A stretch of DNA of 64,000 nucleotides from Paenibacillus profundus (GCF_021369635.1 NZ_JAJNBZ010000018.1:1-64000), one strand, 5' to 3'; positions 16,995 to 27,058 are shown, counted from the first letter of the stretch. Numbers and translations are program-made. Notes: generated by a model not told the origin, from the sequence alone.

Positions 16995-18254
16995 CTACAG
17001 AAGTCCGAGCTTGGACGCATAAGCTTCAAGCGCTTTCTCAAAGCATTCGACAGGCGGACGGACCGTACCGGCGCCAATCTGCCCCACCCCCGGCTCCTTG
17101 TGGGCGATACCGGTATTAATGACAGGCATAATTCCTGTTTCCACTACCTTCCGGGCATCGATACCGAGGCAAATGCCACGGAAGTTCCAGGTCGGGACCG
17201 TAAAGTTCGGGTTCTGGTCGATTGAAATTTCGACCATTTCGTTGCTCGTTGCCAAGGCATCTTGAAATCCCCCGGCGCCGACAAACCGCGTAACGCCCGG
17301 CGCGGCAATCATTGCCATCCCTCCGACGCCGAATGTTTCCGTAATGGCGCTGTCGCCGATGTCCGGATTGGCGTCTGCTTGCGAATATCCGGTAAAGAAG
17401 AGCCCTTGCGGCGTGTTTACGGGTGCGGTAAACCATTCGTCTCCCATGCCGCTGATGCGGATTCCGAAGTCTCTTCCGTTCCGGCACATGGCGGTGACGA
17501 CCGTGCCTGCTTCGATCGTGCGGGCGCCATCCATCACGGCCTTGGTCGCTGCCATCATAATGTTCAAGAAGAACTGATCGGTGTCCGCCAAAAATTTGAT
17601 AACGTTCCGCATCTCTTGCTTATCCATATCGAGATTGACGATATAAGGGCTGATTTCTTTCAAAAAGACGAGCGAAGCGGCAATGTTGCGTTGATGGAAT
17701 TCATCTCCCATCGTAATCGCCTTCGCGATCATGACGTTCAGGTTAAGTCCTTCCTTCGTCGCCTTGAGCGCTCGGGAAAGCACCGGACCAAGCACGTCCT
17801 TCATCCATGTCAAGCGGGTGACGACCTCTTCCGAATAGGCGCCGAAGCGCAGCACCTTGCCGATGCCTTCATTCATGATGCAGTAAGCCTCATTGCCTTC
17901 GGAACGGTTATTGACTACGAATACTGGCATATTTCCTGATGTGATTCCTCCCATAGGGCCGACTGCCTTGACATGGTGGCACGGGATGAAATGGATGTCG
18001 CCCCGTTCAAGCATGCTGCGGGCCTCCGTTTCATCCTTCGCCCAGCCCTCGAATAAAGCGGCGCCTACGCATGAGCCTTGCATCGGACCCGTCATGTCCT
18101 TGTATGCTATCGGCGGACCCGCATGCAGCAGCGTCTTGCCTTCCAACTCCGGAATGACGGTGCGTGCCGGCACCACATCGACGAGAAACGGCGTTCCGCC
18201 GGCAATTTTATCAATAACCGCCTGATTGGCTTCATCAATTGTCTGATATTTCAT
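16995..18254 (-). CDS. allG: DUF1116 protein, oxamate carbamoyltransferase subunit AllG
   Basis: A 419-residue DUF1116-family protein, the same length as E. coli YlbE/AllG. Conserved blocks include AGPPIAYKDMTGPMQG, HHVKAVGPMGGITS, GMGDEWFTAP and FGVGGMAMIAAPGV. It is a subunit of oxamate carbamoyltransferase together with AllF and AllH. It follows allF by 78 bp in the operon. Its fold and exact catalytic residues are not evident to me from the sequence. Confidence 0.88.
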   Translation of the reverse strand: MKYQTIDEANQAVIDKIAGGTPFLVDVVPARTVIPELEGKTLLHAGPPIAYKDMTGPMQGSCVGAALFEGWAKDETEARSMLERGDIHFIPCHHVKAVGPMGGITSGNMPVFVVNNRSEGNEAYCIMNEGIGKVLRFGAYSEEVVTRLTWMKDVLGPVLSRALKATKEGLNLNVMIAKAITMGDEFHQRNIAASLVFLKEISPYIVNLDMDKQEMRNVIKFLADTDQFFLNIMMAATKAVMDGARTIEAGTVVTAMCRNGRDFGIRISGMGDEWFTAPVNTPQGLFFTGYSQADANPDIGDSAITETFGVGGMAMIAAPGVTRFVGAGGFQDALATSNEMVEISIDQNPNFTVPTWNFRGICLGIDARKVVETGIMPVINTGIAHKEPGVGQIGAGTVRPPVECFEKALEAYASKLGLL

Positions 18255-18332
18255 ATGAGATTCCCTCCCGGCTGTTCATCCGCGACGTCGATAGTTCATC
18301 GTTGACGCGGTTAATTCGCAGTTGATTCACAG

Positions 18333-20093
18333 TTAATTCGTAAACCGGTAATCGTTCAACTGGCTTAATATGCGCTGCATCTTTACGCTGCCGCCCGCAA
18401 CCGGCCTCCAATCGTACTGGATCGCCTTGGCACCGCTTGCAGTAATGGCTTCCGTAAATTTCTGCAAGCCCACGTTAATGACGGACGGCTTCCCTCCAAG
18501 CAGCGCTTCGACTGCGGCAGATGCAGAGAACCCTTCGGAGATAGTCGTTGCTGCTGGACGGTGCGCCTTCGGCACTTCTTCGAGGCCGAGCTTCATCATG
18601 GCCAGCACGGTGCGTACCGCTTGATTGTTGCTCTCTTTGACAAGTACGCCCGCCTGTTCGAACTTGCGCTTCTGCTCCTCATAAGACTGCGGATCTTGAC
18701 GAGTGCCGCACAGAGCGGCCACAAAGTAGAGCTTGCGCCCCTCCGTCTGTGCCTTGGCTGCCGCTTTCTCGATAGCCGGCGCCAGCACACTCGCCATGTC
18801 GTCATGGCCACCGTACCCCAGTACGACGTCGAACAATATAACCGCCGTGGTTGGGTCTTGCGCAGCCTTCTCGATATGCTGAATCCGAGTAGCCGGATCG
18901 ATCATCGGATGCGGCTTGCCTTGCGTGTACATATCGTCGCCCAAATCAACTATGGCATGACCGTTCGATTTGAGAACATAACCCGCTTCATGAATAAGCC
19001 CGTCCTTCAGTTGAAGCGCATCCGCGATGAGCATGGCCGCTTCGGCAGCCAATGTGCCGCCGGCATACAAGCCCTGAATCGAGGTCTGCCCCGGATTCAA
19101 TGCTGCCTCCGGCACTTCGAGCGGTAAGCTATATAACGGTTTCACTGCGGCGCCTTTGGCCAGATCGACCGCAATCATCGCCGCTTCCTCCAACGTATAG
19201 GCTTGATAGACATTCCCTTCATGCGCGGCGGGTTTCTCTCCGAGGAAGAGCGTGACCACCGGCTTGGACAGCCCTTGCAGCTGGCCCACAACCTTATCGC
19301 GCACCGCCTTGGCCGGTGGCTTGGATACGATGACAATCACTTCGGTCCGGTCGTTGTGCGCCAGTCCGCAGATACCGTCCAGCATCGTAATCGCCCCGAC
19401 GGTTTCCGAGAGGTCACGTCCTCCGGTACCAATCGCGTGACTGATGCCGCCGCCCATGCGGTCGATCAGCGTCGTCACCTCTTGAATGCCGGTGCCCGAT
19501 GCGCCGACGATGCCGATATTGCCCGCTGTCACCCGGTTCGCGAAGGCGAGCGGAACGCCTGACAAAATACCCGTACCGCAATCGGGCCCCATCACGAGCA
19601 GCCCTTTTTCATGCGCCTTCCGTTTCAGACTCAACTCTTCTTCCACCGGCACATTGTCGCTGAAGACGAAGGCATGCAGGCCGTGATCGAGCGCTTTTCC
19701 CGCTTCTGCCGCCGCATATTGGCCTGGTACCGAAATGATGGCCAGATTGGCATCCGGGCTCTCCTTCAGCGCGCGCTCCCACGAGCGGACGCTCTCGATT
19801 GCGGACTGGCCGCTGCTGACGGATTGGTCGCTTAAAAAGCTGTCAACGGCAGCGAGAATATGATCCAGCTTGCCTTGCGCCTCCGCATCGATGACAATGC
19901 ACATGTCGTTGGCTCCAGCCTGCTCCAGCTCACCCGTATACAATCCGGAATTGCGCATAATGTCCTTGTTGGCCGGCGTTCCCATCATGATGGACGCTTG
20001 CGTTACGCCTTCAAGCGCAGAAATATGATTGGTCAGAAGCATCAAATTGACTGAATCTTGATACGAATTTTTTTTAATGATCGTATGCAGCAT
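18333..20093 (-). CDS. allF: FdrA/AllF, oxamate carbamoyltransferase subunit
   Basis: A 586-residue protein of the FdrA family, related to the alpha/beta subunits of succinyl-CoA synthetase but used here for carbamoyl transfer. Visible are the nucleotide-fold region VMGPDCGTGILSG, the GNIGIVGASGTGIQEV loop, the TGGRDL segment and a C-terminal domain starting near ALNPGQTSIQGLYAGGTLA. It sits between allD and allG. With AllG and AllH it would convert oxalurate and phosphate to oxamate and carbamoyl phosphate. Confidence 0.9.
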   Translation of the reverse strand: MLHTIIKKNSYQDSVNLMLLTNHISALEGVTQASIMMGTPANKDIMRNSGLYTGELEQAGANDMCIVIDAEAQGKLDHILAAVDSFLSDQSVSSGQSAIESVRSWERALKESPDANLAIISVPGQYAAAEAGKALDHGLHAFVFSDNVPVEEELSLKRKAHEKGLLVMGPDCGTGILSGVPLAFANRVTAGNIGIVGASGTGIQEVTTLIDRMGGGISHAIGTGGRDLSETVGAITMLDGICGLAHNDRTEVIVIVSKPPAKAVRDKVVGQLQGLSKPVVTLFLGEKPAAHEGNVYQAYTLEEAAMIAVDLAKGAAVKPLYSLPLEVPEAALNPGQTSIQGLYAGGTLAAEAAMLIADALQLKDGLIHEAGYVLKSNGHAIVDLGDDMYTQGKPHPMIDPATRIQHIEKAAQDPTTAVILFDVVLGYGGHDDMASVLAPAIEKAAAKAQTEGRKLYFVAALCGTRQDPQSYEEQKRKFEQAGVLVKESNNQAVRTVLAMMKLGLEEVPKAHRPAATTISEGFSASAAVEALLGGKPSVINVGLQKFTEAITASGAKAIQYDWRPVAGGSVKMQRILSQLNDYRFTN

Positions 20094-20150
20094 TCTGGTT
20101 CACCTCTGGTTGTCCATTTTTATTGTAATGACATTCCTGTAATGCACGTG

Positions 20151-21200
20151 TTACGTGGCAAAGGGATCTTTATGATCGTAAGTGTTGTTATGAACGACAT
20201 CGGACGCGAGATAGTCATATACCTCATCTACAATCTCAATGCCGTTAGCTTCGTTCTCCTGCTCGATCAGGTCATAGTTCTGCCCCGGGTAGAGAACGCG
20301 CTCGAAGCCAGGCGCTGGATTGATGCCGTTCAGATCACGCATCGTCTTCGAAATGTTGCGCCGGAATATTTCTAAATCGGTAAAAAAGGACGGGTCAAGC
20401 ACAATATGAAGCTGTCCCAGATTCCGGCCCTCGGTCAGATCGTGGTACATTGAGCTTACCTGATTGCCGAATGGCAGACCGAGCAGAATGCCAGACAGCA
20501 CATCGACCATCATCATCAACCCGTACCCTTTCGGGCCTGCAATCGGAAGCAGCGCGTGCACTTGAAACGGGTCACTCGTCCTCACGCCGCGTTCATCCAC
20601 CGCCCACGTATCCGGAATCGTCTCGTGCTTCGAACGGGCGTGTAGAATCTTCCCCCAAGCTTGGACGGTAGTCGCCATATCGAAGGTCATGATCGTGCTT
20701 CCTTCACCAGGAGCAGCGAAGGCAATCGGGTTCGTGCCGTAGTAGGGTTCGGCCCCTCCAAAAGGCACGACCATCGGATCGGATTGGCAGACAGAGATGC
20801 CAATTAGCCCTTCCCGCGCCGCTTGCTGCACATAATAGGACAGCGATCCGCTATGCCCGATTTGTCTTACCCCAACCACGGCAACGCCATGTTCCTTGGC
20901 AATATTCACTGCCTCTTCCATCGCCTGCTTAGCCGCGACATGCCCAGCGCCGTTATCCCCGTCGAACACGGCGGAGCACGGCCCTGTCTTCTCGAACGTA
21001 AAGCGAGGATTTACGTTCGTTCCGCCTTTCGCAATGCGTTCCGCATAATATTCGACCCGCATGGCGCCGTGCGAGTGGACGCCGCGGACATCAGCATGAA
21101 CGAGCACGTCCGCCACTATATCCGCATGATCGACAGACAATCCGGCACGGGACAATTTTGTTCGGATAAGCTCATGCAGTTTCTGTTTGGTTACTCTCAT
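20151..21200 (-). CDS. allD: Ureidoglycolate dehydrogenase
   Basis: A 349-residue NAD-dependent enzyme of the malate/L-lactate dehydrogenase-2 (Ldh_2) family, oxidising (S)-ureidoglycolate to oxalurate. Family motifs are HADVRGVHSHGAMRVEYY, DGDNGAGHVAAKQAM, and GPKGYGLMMMVDVLSG. The allantoate operon context chooses ureidoglycolate among the possible 2-hydroxyacid substrates. The C-terminus overlaps no neighbour and allF follows after 57 bp. Confidence 0.9.
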   Translation of the reverse strand: MRVTKQKLHELIRTKLSRAGLSVDHADIVADVLVHADVRGVHSHGAMRVEYYAERIAKGGTNVNPRFTFEKTGPCSAVFDGDNGAGHVAAKQAMEEAVNIAKEHGVAVVGVRQIGHSGSLSYYVQQAAREGLIGISVCQSDPMVVPFGGAEPYYGTNPIAFAAPGEGSTIMTFDMATTVQAWGKILHARSKHETIPDTWAVDERGVRTSDPFQVHALLPIAGPKGYGLMMMVDVLSGILLGLPFGNQVSSMYHDLTEGRNLGQLHIVLDPSFFTDLEIFRRNISKTMRDLNGINPAPGFERVLYPGQNYDLIEQENEANGIEIVDEVYDYLASDVVHNNTYDHKDPFAT

Positions 21201-21293
21201 GTCAATTCCCTCTTTGCATGTATTCCGCCTTCTGCCTGCTGCTGGACCGAGCTAGGTCTGGCCAGCAACAGGAAGCGGTTGATCCATATCGCT

Positions 21294-22061
21294 CTATAGG
21301 GACGCATCCCGGTTACAATCTTTGGAATACAAGTAGGCGAACGATTCTCTGCCTACAGCGTAGGTCGCTTGCGGCACGTAAGGACCCATGTACAAGTAAT
21401 CCCCTTTTTTAATCGGAATCCATTCATTGTCCAGATTGTAGACACCTTCACCGGATAGCATAATCGCCCCGTGCTCTTGATAATGCGTCTCCACAAACGG
21501 ATGGCAGCCGCCCGGCTCAAACGACAAAATATGAAAATTCATATCGAACGCGAGGTCAGTTGGAAGCAAGTCCTTCAGCTTGACATTCGTCATGCCGTCG
21601 TAATCGATCGCCTCAATATCGTGCACGTTCCCTGCAACGACCCATGGGGTATAGGTACTCCCTTCAAGCGGCGTATATTTCTGCTTGTACAAAAACAATC
21701 GCGTATCTTCAGCCAACTCGTTCTCCAAGTACAGCTTCACGCCCGGCGGACAGTACAAGTAACCGCCTTCCTTCAGTGAGAATGACTCTTTATTGGCGGA
21801 AGCCTTCACCTGTCCTTCCATACAGTACACGAATGTTTCTACGCCAGCTTCGCCGAAACCTTGTGCATTCTTGCCCCCCTCGTGCATCGTCACCACATAA
21901 TCGACGAATTTGGCGCCGAGTCGCGGGGAGGCCAATATCGTCAAATCGCATTGTTCAAAGCCAGGTACGATATTTTTGACCAATCCTTCTGGCGGAATTA
22001 AGGCGAAGTTGCCGCGTTTGATAATGGAACGGCTCGATAACAAATCTTGCGGATAACCCAT
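21294..22061 (-). CDS. allE: (S)-ureidoglycine aminohydrolase
   Basis: A 255-residue bicupin that hydrolyses (S)-ureidoglycine to (S)-ureidoglycolate and ammonia with Mn(II). The C-terminal cupin shows ligands in FEPGGCHPFVETHYQEHGAIML, and the GEGVYNLDNEWIPIKKGDY segment closes the barrel. The length equals the family norm (about 260). It lies between the operon transporter and allD. Confidence 0.9.
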   Translation of the reverse strand: MGYPQDLLSSRSIIKRGNFALIPPEGLVKNIVPGFEQCDLTILASPRLGAKFVDYVVTMHEGGKNAQGFGEAGVETFVYCMEGQVKASANKESFSLKEGGYLYCPPGVKLYLENELAEDTRLFLYKQKYTPLEGSTYTPWVVAGNVHDIEAIDYDGMTNVKLKDLLPTDLAFDMNFHILSFEPGGCHPFVETHYQEHGAIMLSGEGVYNLDNEWIPIKKGDYLYMGPYVPQATYAVGRESFAYLYSKDCNRDASL

Positions 22062-22137
22062 GTTTCACACTCTCCTTTTTCTAATGAACCCATTTGCACT
22101 ACGAATTTTAGAATATTAGATTTTGAGAACAGAAGTA

Positions 22138-23376
22138 TCAAGACGTCTTAGGCGTCTTCTTCACGTTAGCCAGCAGCATAACCGCCGCCCCGACGACAAT
22201 GATGATGGTTGCCAGATAGAAGCCCAATACCTTGCTGCCCGTCGCATCAGATATGAGGCCGGTGACGAACGGAGCTACGACCGATGACATCATGCCGAAA
22301 AAGTTGAAGAAACCGAACGTCGTCCCGATCCCTTGCTTCGGCGCGATATCCGCCACATACGAGATTAAGAGAGGCTCAACGGCCAGCTTGCCGAGAAAGC
22401 CGTACAGAATCAGACAGATGATGAGCAAGGTGTTCGTATTAACTGAAACGGTCAAATATAACATGACTGCCGCCAGCAGTTCCAAAATGATGATGAACGT
22501 AATCTTTTTGTGCATGAACTTGTCGGACAGCCGGCTGAAGAGCAAGGCGCCGGGTACGGCGCTGAACGCAACCAGAGCGGCTGCAAAGCCGATAGCTGTC
22601 CCATGAAAACCCCGTTCTTCCTGCAGATAAGACGGAAGCCATGTAACAATCATGTAATAGCCATAGCAAGTCGCAAAATAAAGCACATAGGAGGCAATCA
22701 TCTTCGGATTGGCTAACAGCCGCTTTAATGTCGCCTTATCCTGGACATCCTCCTCCGAATCCGCCGCTGCCGCTTTGGACAGCACCGCGGTCTTCTTGAT
22801 GTTCTTCGCGAACACCAGCATTAAGATGAACGCCAAACCTGCCGTAATAAAGAGCAGCACCCGCCAATCCCAGCCGGCATCCTTCACAAGGAAGCTCGAA
22901 CCGATGAGGCCGATGGCCATACCAATGGCGGAACCGCTGTTAATGATAGCCGTGGAAATGCCCCGCTTCTCCTTCGGGATCGTCTCCGACGAGATGGAAT
23001 ATGCAGGACCGTAATAAGTGCCTTGTCCTAACCCCGTAATGAAGCTCGCTACCAAAATGAACATGAGCGAGGTCGAGAACCCGACGAGAACAGCCCCAAC
23101 GGCAAACAGGATAAATCCCGGAATGATTATCGTCTTCCGTCCGAACCTGTCCGCCAGCAACCCCGACGGAATTTGCATCATCGTATAGGCGAAGAAGAAC
23201 ACACTGAAGATGAGGCCCATGCTCGCGTCTGATGTAACATTCAAATCACGTTGAATTTCGGGAAGAATCGGATTCAAGATGGTGCGGTAAATCCAAATGA
23301 CCGTCCATCCGAGACAAAGCATAACGATGACTTTTTTCCAATATTCCCATTTTCCCTGTTCGCTTGCGTCCCTCAT
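22138..23376 (-). CDS. MFS transporter in the allantoate operon
   Basis: A 412-residue major facilitator with 12 predicted helices, the loop motif GLLADRFGRKTII between helices 2 and 3, and a long charged central loop. The start is the ATG at 23376, ten bases after GAGGAG; earlier in-frame codons to 23460 overlap allC. Placed between allC and allE, it most likely imports allantoate, ureidoglycolate or a related ureide. The substrate is inferred only from position. Confidence 0.85.
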   Translation of the reverse strand: MRDASEQGKWEYWKKVIVMLCLGWTVIWIYRTILNPILPEIQRDLNVTSDASMGLIFSVFFFAYTMMQIPSGLLADRFGRKTIIIPGFILFAVGAVLVGFSTSLMFILVASFITGLGQGTYYGPAYSISSETIPKEKRGISTAIINSGSAIGMAIGLIGSSFLVKDAGWDWRVLLFITAGLAFILMLVFAKNIKKTAVLSKAAAADSEEDVQDKATLKRLLANPKMIASYVLYFATCYGYYMIVTWLPSYLQEERGFHGTAIGFAAALVAFSAVPGALLFSRLSDKFMHKKITFIIILELLAAVMLYLTVSVNTNTLLIICLILYGFLGKLAVEPLLISYVADIAPKQGIGTTFGFFNFFGMMSSVVAPFVTGLISDATGSKVLGFYLATIIIVVGAAVMLLANVKKTPKTS

Positions 23377-23428
23377 ATTACCCACTCTCCTCAGCGCAAA
23401 TCGATTTGTGCCTGTCTTTCGTTGCCAA

Positions 23429-24661
23429 TCATGCTTGGTACGCCAACTCATACAGTGCATGGGTCAAAGCTTCTATGCCGTCTGCAAGCTGCTCCGGACT
23501 GGTGTACTCTTCCGGATTGTGACTGATCCCCTTGCGGCTTGGAACGAACAGCATCGCCGTAGGCACAAACTTCGCCATAATCTGAGAATCGTGTCCTGCT
23601 CCGCTGTGCATCGATTTGAACGGAATGTTGTGTTCCCGGCATTGCCGTTCCAATACATCGAGAATCCGGTTGTTCATCGGAACGGGATCCTCATCCATCC
23701 ACATTTCTATGTTCAACTCCACCCCGATTTTTCGCGCGGTCCGTTTCATCAACTCTGTCACTTCGTCGGAGAATCGGATCAGTTCCGCTTTGTCCGTATG
23801 ACGGATATCCAAGGTGAACAGCGCTTTGCCCGGCACGACATTAACCACGTTCGGCTTCACTTCAATCTTTCCTACCGTCGTCACAAGCGGATCACCATGC
23901 GCTTGCGCTTGATCCAGAATTTGTTGAATCATCCGGCCCGCCGCATGAACGGCGTCTTTGCGGTATCCCATTGGCGTCGTTCCGGCATGGTTGGCTTCTC
24001 CGGAGATTTCGACGGTAAAGCGCCGTTGGCCGACGATGCTGTGAACAACGCCGACCGACAGGCCTTCGTGTTCTAACACGCTGCCCTGCTCAATATGCAG
24101 TTCGACAAACGCTTTAATATCGGTGCGTGGTTCCGCCGATCCATCGCGGAAGCGGAATCCCGCTTGCTCCATCGCTTCCGTGAAAGGCACGCCATTAAAG
24201 TCGGCGATGTCTTGGACATCCTCCTTTTTCGCCACGCCCATAAGATTTTTGCTCCCCCAGAACGTATAAGGAAACCGGCTGCCTTCTTCTTCTGCAAACG
24301 ATACCACTTCCAACGTGCGCAGCGGTTGACCATACTGCCGCTTCAAGGCCCGCATCGCCATCAAAGCGGCGATGATTCCATATTGCCCGTCATACTTCCC
24401 GCCGTTGCGCACCGTATCCACATGGGAACCGCTCATAATCGTTTCATCGGGGTGTTGGCTTCCTTCCAACCGTCCGTACAAATTGCCAATCTCATCGTAA
24501 TAAGTGGTGAACCCTTCCTCTTGCATGTACTGCTCCAATGCTTTCTGTGCAGCCGTCCATTCCTTGGAATACAGCAGGCGCGAGACGCCTCCATCCGGGT
24601 CATTGCCGAACTGGCTCAGCCACTCGACAAGGCGAACGGTTTCCGTTTGGATATTTTCCAT
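23429..24661 (-). CDS. allC: Allantoate amidohydrolase
   Basis: A 410-residue M20-family metallohydrolase that converts allantoate to (S)-ureidoglycine, CO2 and ammonia. Metal ligands are in SGSHVDTVRNGG, GKYDGQYG (bridging D), SFAEEEGSRF, ELHIEQGSVLE and MHSGAGHDSQ. The related N-carbamoyl amino-acid hydrolases share these motifs; the neighbouring allE and allD decide for allantoate. It is the first gene of the operon, with a cre-like site about 110 bp upstream. No allantoinase gene is in the window. Confidence 0.9.
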   Translation of the reverse strand: MENIQTETVRLVEWLSQFGNDPDGGVSRLLYSKEWTAAQKALEQYMQEEGFTTYYDEIGNLYGRLEGSQHPDETIMSGSHVDTVRNGGKYDGQYGIIAALMAMRALKRQYGQPLRTLEVVSFAEEEGSRFPYTFWGSKNLMGVAKKEDVQDIADFNGVPFTEAMEQAGFRFRDGSAEPRTDIKAFVELHIEQGSVLEHEGLSVGVVHSIVGQRRFTVEISGEANHAGTTPMGYRKDAVHAAGRMIQQILDQAQAHGDPLVTTVGKIEVKPNVVNVVPGKALFTLDIRHTDKAELIRFSDEVTELMKRTARKIGVELNIEMWMDEDPVPMNNRILDVLERQCREHNIPFKSMHSGAGHDSQIMAKFVPTAMLFVPSRKGISHNPEEYTSPEQLADGIEALTHALYELAYQA

Positions 24662-24770
24662 AATTGTATCTGTCCTTTCTGTAAGATGTGTGCATTATCC
24701 AAGCGGGATAAACGGCGTTCCGCTTATCCGTGGCGCAACCATTTATGGCCGTTTTTGCTTGCATCTTGAT

Positions 24771-24784
24771 TGTAAACGCTTTAA
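24771..24784. promoter_or_regulatory. cre-like CcpA site upstream of allC
   Basis: On the minus strand TTAAAGCGTTTACA differs from the cre pattern TGNAARCGNWWWCA at one position. It is about 110 bp before the allC start, in the expected promoter area, suggesting catabolite repression of allantoate use. Confidence 0.45.
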
Positions 24785-24857
24785 TAAGGAATAACATCGA
24801 GGCATCTCGATAAAAAACGTCCCTCTTTTTTATCCAAACAGGATAAAAAAGATCAAC

Positions 24858-24905
24858 AAAAAAAACTCCGTCCCATGAGAGCGGTTTTACCCTCATGAAG
24901 CGGAG
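24858..24905 (-). terminator. Terminator of pucR
   Basis: Stem CTCCG (24866-24870) with CGGAG (24901-24905) and inner CATGAG/CTCATG, followed on the minus strand by eight Ts. Confidence 0.75.
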
Positions 24906-24957
24906 CCTGAATGTCAAAGGCCATATTGTTCCGTGATCACACGCCTGCTTGCTCTGA

Positions 24958-26631
24958 TTATAAAGATAGAGGCCTATCGCCAAGCAGGACGAGAATTTTC
25001 AACCCGACCTGCACAGATAGCATCTCATCTGGGTCATCCATATCAATACCGGTAATCTCCTTAATGCGTTCAATTCGGTAGGTCACGGTCTTATAATGGA
25101 CGTACAGATCCTCTGCTGTTTTGGCAGCGTTTTGATGGTGCTGTAAAAACGTTTGCAGCGTCTTGATTAAATCTTCCCGGTTCGGCTGTTTGTAGGCGAG
25201 CAATTTTTTTAACGAATGCGGAATAAATTTCGCAAGCTCGTCAGCATCCTCGATTTGACAGAGTAATCGGTATATGCCCAAATCCGAAAAAGCCGCAATC
25301 GCAGATTTGCCCTTAATCATCGTCCCAAGCTGTAAAGCATCCTGGGCTTCCTTATAGCTTCTGGGCAACTCGGATATCTCATAGGCCGCATTTCCGATGC
25401 CAACCTGCAAATCGAGATGCTGTACACGCTTGCAAATCGATTGCTGGATGCTCTTAGCCGCCTCTTTAATCGTGCGCACACAGGCTAATTTATCCCCGTG
25501 AGCGCTTTCAACATTCCATAACACAATAAGTTGATCGCTCCGGTTCCGGATGGTGCCTTCCGGAAGCTCCTGCTGAATTAATTCATGCAGCATGCGGTGA
25601 TAAGGATTGTGGTAACCGTACAGGTCCATCTCCTTCTCATTGCAAGCATCCATGCTCCGCAGACGGAACAACACGACGACATAGGTCTTGTTCAAATCCC
25701 AGCCGATCAAATTGGCCCGCTGATATACGCTCTGCAGCGATTCAATCTTAGCGTGCAGCAAATCATCGATTAAATCATCTTTGAATTTCATTTCCACTTC
25801 TGCCACGGCGTATTGCTTGACGAGCTCGAGCGATAAGGAGGTGGCCGCGTTCTCAATCGCAACGAAATCAAGCGCTTCCACTGTTTTGCACGTCTCATGG
25901 ATAACGAGGTGGATCTTGATATGATTCACCGTTTCAACCGGAATGACAAAATGGTCGCACGTTCTGCCGCCCCATTCCGGATAGATGGCACGCTGCCGAT
26001 AATAAGGAAATTCCGTATCTATCCGGGCAGCATCAGCTTCCTCGCGTTCCAGTACCTCATACTGCACCAAATGCGGATCGGTCGCCGATATGGAACAGAA
26101 GTTCCGGTCGTACAGGGTGACGGGATTTCCAATCAACCTTTTGAGGGAATTGATAATGTTCCCCGATCCTTTATTAGCAAGTGTAAGTGCAATAAATCGA
26201 TCGTGAACTTCTTTAAAATACCTGAGTTTGATCACTTGGTTGTTAAAGAGAGATTCCATAACCGGATACATGATTTCACGATAAGGAACTTCTTTCGGAA
26301 TTTGAATGACGGGCAGATGGTGCGTCTCCGAAGCTTGAATGATGCCGGAAGGGATGTCGTGGACAAATCTGCCCGTTTTTATAATTAAAGCGCTTACTTT
26401 TTTCTCGGATAACTGTGCCATGAAGTCTTGCTGCTCGCTATGATTGTATGATTGCAGCGGATATAGACTGCTCAGCAGCAATTCCCCCCCGTTAATCCAC
26501 TCCGCAATATCCGGAGCCTCAATAATTGTTACTCCGCGAATCGGATTGTTCAGGCCCTGCTTGCCGCTGACTACAAACGCTTGCTTCAATGTATCAATTT
26601 GAAACAAATCTTTTACCCTGAATTCCATCAT
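24958..26631 (-). CDS. pucR: PucR-family transcriptional regulator
   Basis: A 557-residue regulator with an N-terminal PucR domain (about 1-125), a central GGDEF-like/CdaR middle region, and a C-terminal PucR helix-turn-helix (about 490-550, HHQNAAKTAEDLYVHYKTVTYRIERI). B. subtilis PucR activates purine catabolism genes in response to allantoin-type compounds. It lies directly upstream of the allantoate operon in the same direction but has its own terminator, so it is transcribed separately. The start at 26631 is six bases after AGGAG. Confidence 0.88.
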   Translation of the reverse strand: MMEFRVKDLFQIDTLKQAFVVSGKQGLNNPIRGVTIIEAPDIAEWINGGELLLSSLYPLQSYNHSEQQDFMAQLSEKKVSALIIKTGRFVHDIPSGIIQASETHHLPVIQIPKEVPYREIMYPVMESLFNNQVIKLRYFKEVHDRFIALTLANKGSGNIINSLKRLIGNPVTLYDRNFCSISATDPHLVQYEVLEREEADAARIDTEFPYYRQRAIYPEWGGRTCDHFVIPVETVNHIKIHLVIHETCKTVEALDFVAIENAATSLSLELVKQYAVAEVEMKFKDDLIDDLLHAKIESLQSVYQRANLIGWDLNKTYVVVLFRLRSMDACNEKEMDLYGYHNPYHRMLHELIQQELPEGTIRNRSDQLIVLWNVESAHGDKLACVRTIKEAAKSIQQSICKRVQHLDLQVGIGNAAYEISELPRSYKEAQDALQLGTMIKGKSAIAAFSDLGIYRLLCQIEDADELAKFIPHSLKKLLAYKQPNREDLIKTLQTFLQHHQNAAKTAEDLYVHYKTVTYRIERIKEITGIDMDDPDEMLSVQVGLKILVLLGDRPLSL

Positions 26632-27003
26632 TTCCCGCTCCTATCGATGTAGAGGTAGATTAGTCGAGCAAAGAAAGAAACAAGCCAACTCCCCTATTCC
26701 CTTGAGAATGAGGTTGTTCAGATCGTATTGTTCGTTAAAAAATTGGAGTTGTCTTCTATTAAGAGTAACGTAAGTCAGCATGAAATTCATCATTTTCGGC
26801 AACTGCGCCATGAAATTTTTGTGACCGAAATTAAAATAGCTATAGGCTTGAAATCCTCCCCAAAAGCAATAAATAGTGATAAGAAAACCTCTATCGAGGC
26901 ATTTCTAAGATGAGCGACCGCGTTTAAAGGTTGGTTTTAACGCCATGGGGAATATTTGGTTTCACATTTTCGCTTCACAGAACTTAATCATTCCTTAATG
27001 GTC
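26632..27003. other. Intergenic region upstream of pucR
   Basis: Between the convergent or tandem units glycerate kinase and pucR. AT-rich, with no gene I can support; the open frame at 26728-26913 lacks a ribosome binding site and family resemblance. The pucR promoter is expected here but I did not find a convincing -35/-10 pair. Confidence 0.35.
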
Positions 27004-27044
27004 AAAAAAGAGGCGGCCCCTTCCAAAAAGGAAGCATCCGCCTC
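27004..27044 (-). terminator. Terminator of the glycerate kinase gene
   Basis: GAGGCGG (27010-27016) pairs with CCGCCTC (27038-27044), with an inner CCTTCC/GGAAG stem, and is followed on the minus strand by a run of Ts. Confidence 0.8.
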
Positions 27045-27058
27045 ATATCACCATGGTA

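Larger units (their letters stand above)
24662..24957. other. Intergenic region pucR / allC
   Basis: It holds the pucR terminator (24858-24905), a second AT-rich inverted repeat (CTTTTTTATCC / GGATAAAAAAG at about 24825-24851) and the cre-like site at 24771-24784. No gene is seen. Confidence 0.5.

Noticed and set aside
26728-26913. 61-codon frame upstream of pucR
   Set aside because: No ribosome binding site or family resemblance; likely promoter DNA.
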